Below, one piece after another: positions 22,910-24,747 of a stretch of DNA of 24,747 nt. The notes beneath the pieces were generated by a model. That model searched no databases. It saw only the letters and a program-made list of their open reading frames with translations, and was not told the origin of the DNA. The first letter of the stretch is position 1; each line of letters opens with the position of its first letter. Origin of the DNA: JAUIET01 sp045105115 (GTDB lineage: Bacteria > Pseudomonadota > Gammaproteobacteria > Pseudomonadales > JAUIET01); assembly GCA_045105115.1 (NCBI GenBank), contig JBGCDE010000234.1, positions 1 through 24,747 of the forward strand, in the 5' to 3' direction. The position numbers and the translations under genes were made by a program.

Positions 22910-23803
22910 CTACATAAAGGCATTAACAGCCTCAGCCGCTCGTAACACCTCATCCGGATCAATACTGGTCGGTATCAACTGCAGTTCGTCACAGCCTGCT
23001 GCCTCAAACTCGCGTATTCGCTCCGCCAAGTCAGCTGCGCTGCCACGAAAGCCACAGTGTTCACTCATCGCATTACGTGTGTCTGCATCCAACCAGTTAA
23101 AATACCGATTCAGATGAACCCGTATTTGTTCATCCGCCGTATCACCCAATGCAAACCAGAATGAGCTGGTAACATAAGGTTTGTCGTCCCGGCCTGCCGC
23201 TTGCCAACTGCTTTGCGCAAGCTGATTGGCCGCGGCGGCTTCGTCAGCGCGGGCACTCATACTCATGCCCGCTATGCCCGAGGCAAACCCTGCCGCACTT
23301 GCTACTCCTTTTGGTCCGAACACCCCCGCTAGAATAGGAGGGCCACCGTCTTGCACTGGAAAAGGCTCTACGGGGCGCAACAAGCCCTCCCGCACAATTT
23401 CACCGGCCCAAACTTCACGCATGCACTCGACTGCGCGCTCCATCTCAACAATGCGTTTACGCTGTATGTCTGTACCACTGGCAATATAGTCTTCTTCACG
23501 CCCGCCTGTACCTACGCCCACGGTCAGCCGCCCTTCACTGAATACATCGATAGTGGCGAGTTGTTTGGCCAGAACCACCGGGTCATGAATCGGTGCAATC
23601 AACACGGTCGTGTGCAATCGCACGCGTTCAGTTAACACCGCCGCAGCTGATAGCGTGGCAATAACTTCAGGGCTGGGGAAGCAAAGCCGTTCGCCTAGTG
23701 CAAGGCTGTCGAAAGGGCCTTGTTCAACGTTGTTGCACCAGGCTTTAAGAACGTCTCTGCTCCAGCCGGGTTCGGTGACTGGCAGTGTCATCCCAATTTT
23801 CAT
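22910..23803 (-). CDS. LLM-class flavin-dependent oxidoreductase
   Basis: A 297-residue TIM-barrel flavoprotein of the bacterial luciferase-like family. The MKIGMTLPVTEPG opening, LALGERLCFPSPEVIATLSA, ERVRLHTTVLIAPIHDPVVL and the hallmark FSEGRLTVGVGTGGREEDY are present. The closing GSAADLAERIREFEAAGCDE and LQLIPTSIDPDEV fit as well. Family members use FMN or F420 for oxidations or monooxygenations. Gammaproteobacteria usually lack F420, so FMN with a separate reductase is likelier. A GAGG Shine-Dalgarno lies 9 bases before the ATG. It is divergent from the MalT-like regulator, which may control it. Confidence 0.9.
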   Translation of the reverse strand: MKIGMTLPVTEPGWSRDVLKAWCNNVEQGPFDSLALGERLCFPSPEVIATLSAAAVLTERVRLHTTVLIAPIHDPVVLAKQLATIDVFSEGRLTVGVGTGGREEDYIASGTDIQRKRIVEMERAVECMREVWAGEIVREGLLRPVEPFPVQDGGPPILAGVFGPKGVASAAGFASGIAGMSMSARADEAAAANQLAQSSWQAAGRDDKPYVTSSFWFALGDTADEQIRVHLNRYFNWLDADTRNAMSEHCGFRGSAADLAERIREFEAAGCDELQLIPTSIDPDEVLRAAEAVNAFM

Positions 23804-23819
23804 CGTTGTTGCCTCTTAA

Positions 23820-23835
23820 TAGAATGAGAATTCTA
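23820..23835. repeat. Inverted repeat TAGAAT-GAGA-ATTCTA before the LLM gene
   Basis: Perfect 6-4-6 palindrome whose near edge is 17 bases upstream of the LLM oxidoreductase start codon. On the minus strand the distal arm reads TAGAAT, five of six matches to a -10 box, but no good -35 is at the right distance. It could be an operator overlapping the promoter. Confidence 0.4.
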
Positions 23836-23905
23836 CCTTGGCACTGATTTGAATGCGTAATTGATTTCGCCTTAGCAGCCAACCTACATTTACTGGGAAT
23901 TCGCT

Positions 23906-23929
23906 TATACTACCCACCCCTAGGTAGGT
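23906..23929 (+). promoter_or_regulatory. Putative -10 box plus GC-rich palindrome before the MalT-like regulator
   Basis: TATACT at 23906-23911 is a good -10 with no recognisable -35, as expected of an activator-dependent promoter. Immediately downstream is ACCCACC-CCTA-GGTAGGT (23912-23929), a 7-4-7 inverted repeat with one mismatch, covering the likely transcription start. It stands out from the AT-rich surroundings and is a candidate binding site for the LuxR-type regulator encoded downstream. Confidence 0.45.
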
Positions 23930-23947
23930 CGCAGAGTAGACTTTCAA

Positions 23948-24747
23948 ATGACAGAATGGGTCATACAAACCAAGCTGCATCCACCAGTACGGTTTCGCAA
24001 CCTCGTGCCAAGGCAGCGTCTAATGACGCTAATGAACCAGGCGTTTGAGGCCCGTTTAACACTTGCCCACGCGCCAGCTGGCTTTGGCAAAAGCACTTGC
24101 CTCGCCCAGTGGAAAGACTCTCTTCACGTCCAAAACATTCCAGTTGCCTGGCTGTCGCTGGATGAGCACGATGCTGACCTGTTTCAGTTTCTCACGTACC
24201 TCGGCGAAAGCTGCCGCCACGCTGGTATTGGCGACACTATCAGCATTCCCAGAGTGCCGCAGGAATATCGGCAGCTCTCTACAGCCGAGCTATGCGCTGC
24301 ACTCGTAACATCCATCAGCAAACATAAAGGCCCCTGTGTTCTTATGCTGGATGACTTCCATCGAGTGCAGGAAAAAGAAGTTGTAGAGTTTATGCATCAG
24401 CTGGTGCTGGCCAAGCCATCGAACTTAAGTATTGTGTATGCACGCGCGAACTTCCGAAAAAGATGGCCCTGGCTGACTTACGCATTCACGACGAATTGAT
24501 GGAAATAACCCAGGACGAACTGCGGTTCACTACCGAAGAAATTCAAGAGTACCTGGAGTACTGGAGTACCGAAAAAGACGCGACTGACTGGCCTATCAAA
24601 CTCTTCAAGCGAACAGAGGGCTGGCCTGTTGCCCTACAAACCGTTCGGCGCTGGTTAAGCGACGGTATGTCGATAGACGAAACACTACAGCAACTGTCAG
24701 GCAGAAACTCTGATTTGATTGACTACTTCCTGGAACAAGTATTTGAA
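23948..24747 (+). pseudogene. MalT/AlkS-like LuxR-family regulator, frameshifted and cut by window end
   Basis: The first 183-codon frame (23948-24499) encodes the N-terminal STAND ATPase domain of a large LuxR-type regulator. It has VIQTKLHPPVRFRNLVPRQR, Walker A APAGFGKST (residues 42-50) and Walker B CVLMLDDFHRV (near 130-140). After IVYA (near 24442) it turns into family-unlike sequence and stops at 24499. The frame with codons at 24445, 24448 and so on continues the family pattern, with RELPKKMALADLRIHDELME, KRTEGWPVALQTVRRW and LIDYFLEQVFE, and stays open to the window edge. A one-base loss (or two-base gain) near 24440-24447, in a GC dinucleotide run, explains this. It may be a true mutation or a sequencing error. 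The C-terminal HTH lies beyond the window. Confidence 0.82.

Overview
The window looks like an accessory catabolic or secondary-metabolism island of a Gammaproteobacterium. A marine, Cellvibrionales-like host is a guess based on gene content (DUF3604 protein, MalT/AlkS-like LuxR regulator, many CoA ligases, GST, LLM oxidoreductase); there is no rRNA or phylogenetic marker to test it. Coding density is very high, base composition is near 50% GC, and no gene-free stretch exceeds 300 bases. I saw no tRNA, rRNA, CRISPR array or insertion sequence.

Region 1 (1-4259). On the minus strand a MarR regulator is followed by a CoA ligase cut by the window edge. Divergent from these, a secreted DUF3604 protein, a glutathione S-transferase and an SDR dehydrogenase form a tight plus-strand operon. 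Region 2 (4277-8661). On the minus strand two paralogous alpha/beta hydrolases flank a VOC-fold metalloenzyme, followed by an AzoR-type azoreductase; a TetR regulator is divergent from the second hydrolase. Region 3 (8674-16552). A nine-gene minus-strand operon reads, in transcription order: two small membrane proteins, HpcH/HpaI aldolase-like protein, single-domain MetE-like methyltransferase, tandem GNAT protein, APH-type kinase, divergent enolase, 2-hydroxyacid dehydrogenase, EamA transporter. Region 4 (16712-22865). A five-gene plus-strand operon: CoA ligase, catechol O-methyltransferase homologue, CoA ligase, CoA ligase, enoyl-CoA isomerase-like crotonase. Three of the four junctions overlap by 4-11 nt and the other leaves 2 nt. 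Region 5 (22910-24747). An LLM flavin oxidoreductase is divergent from a MalT-like LuxR regulator that carries a frameshift and runs off the window.

The strongest unifying signal is a 17-bp inverted repeat, TGTCAA-N5-TTGACA. It occurs between marR and the DUF3604 gene (one mismatch), upstream of the VOC operon, and between the two divergent operons of regions 3 and 4 (one mismatch). Each copy overlaps likely -35 elements. I infer that the MarR protein at 421-867 represses all these units as one local regulon.

The most unusual content is region 3. Its enolase keeps the metal ligands and catalytic Glu and Lys but has Ala where enolases have the active-site His. Its aldolase has Thr where HpaI-type aldolases have the catalytic His. 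With a kinase, a methyltransferase, a dehydrogenase and a transporter in the same operon, this looks like a pathway I cannot match to a described one. Next to it, sharing the promoter region, lies a COMT whose catalytic residues have the same spacing as in mammalian COMT. The substrates are unknown; CoA-activated aromatic or phenylpropanoid-like acids are a reasonable guess for the plus-strand operon.
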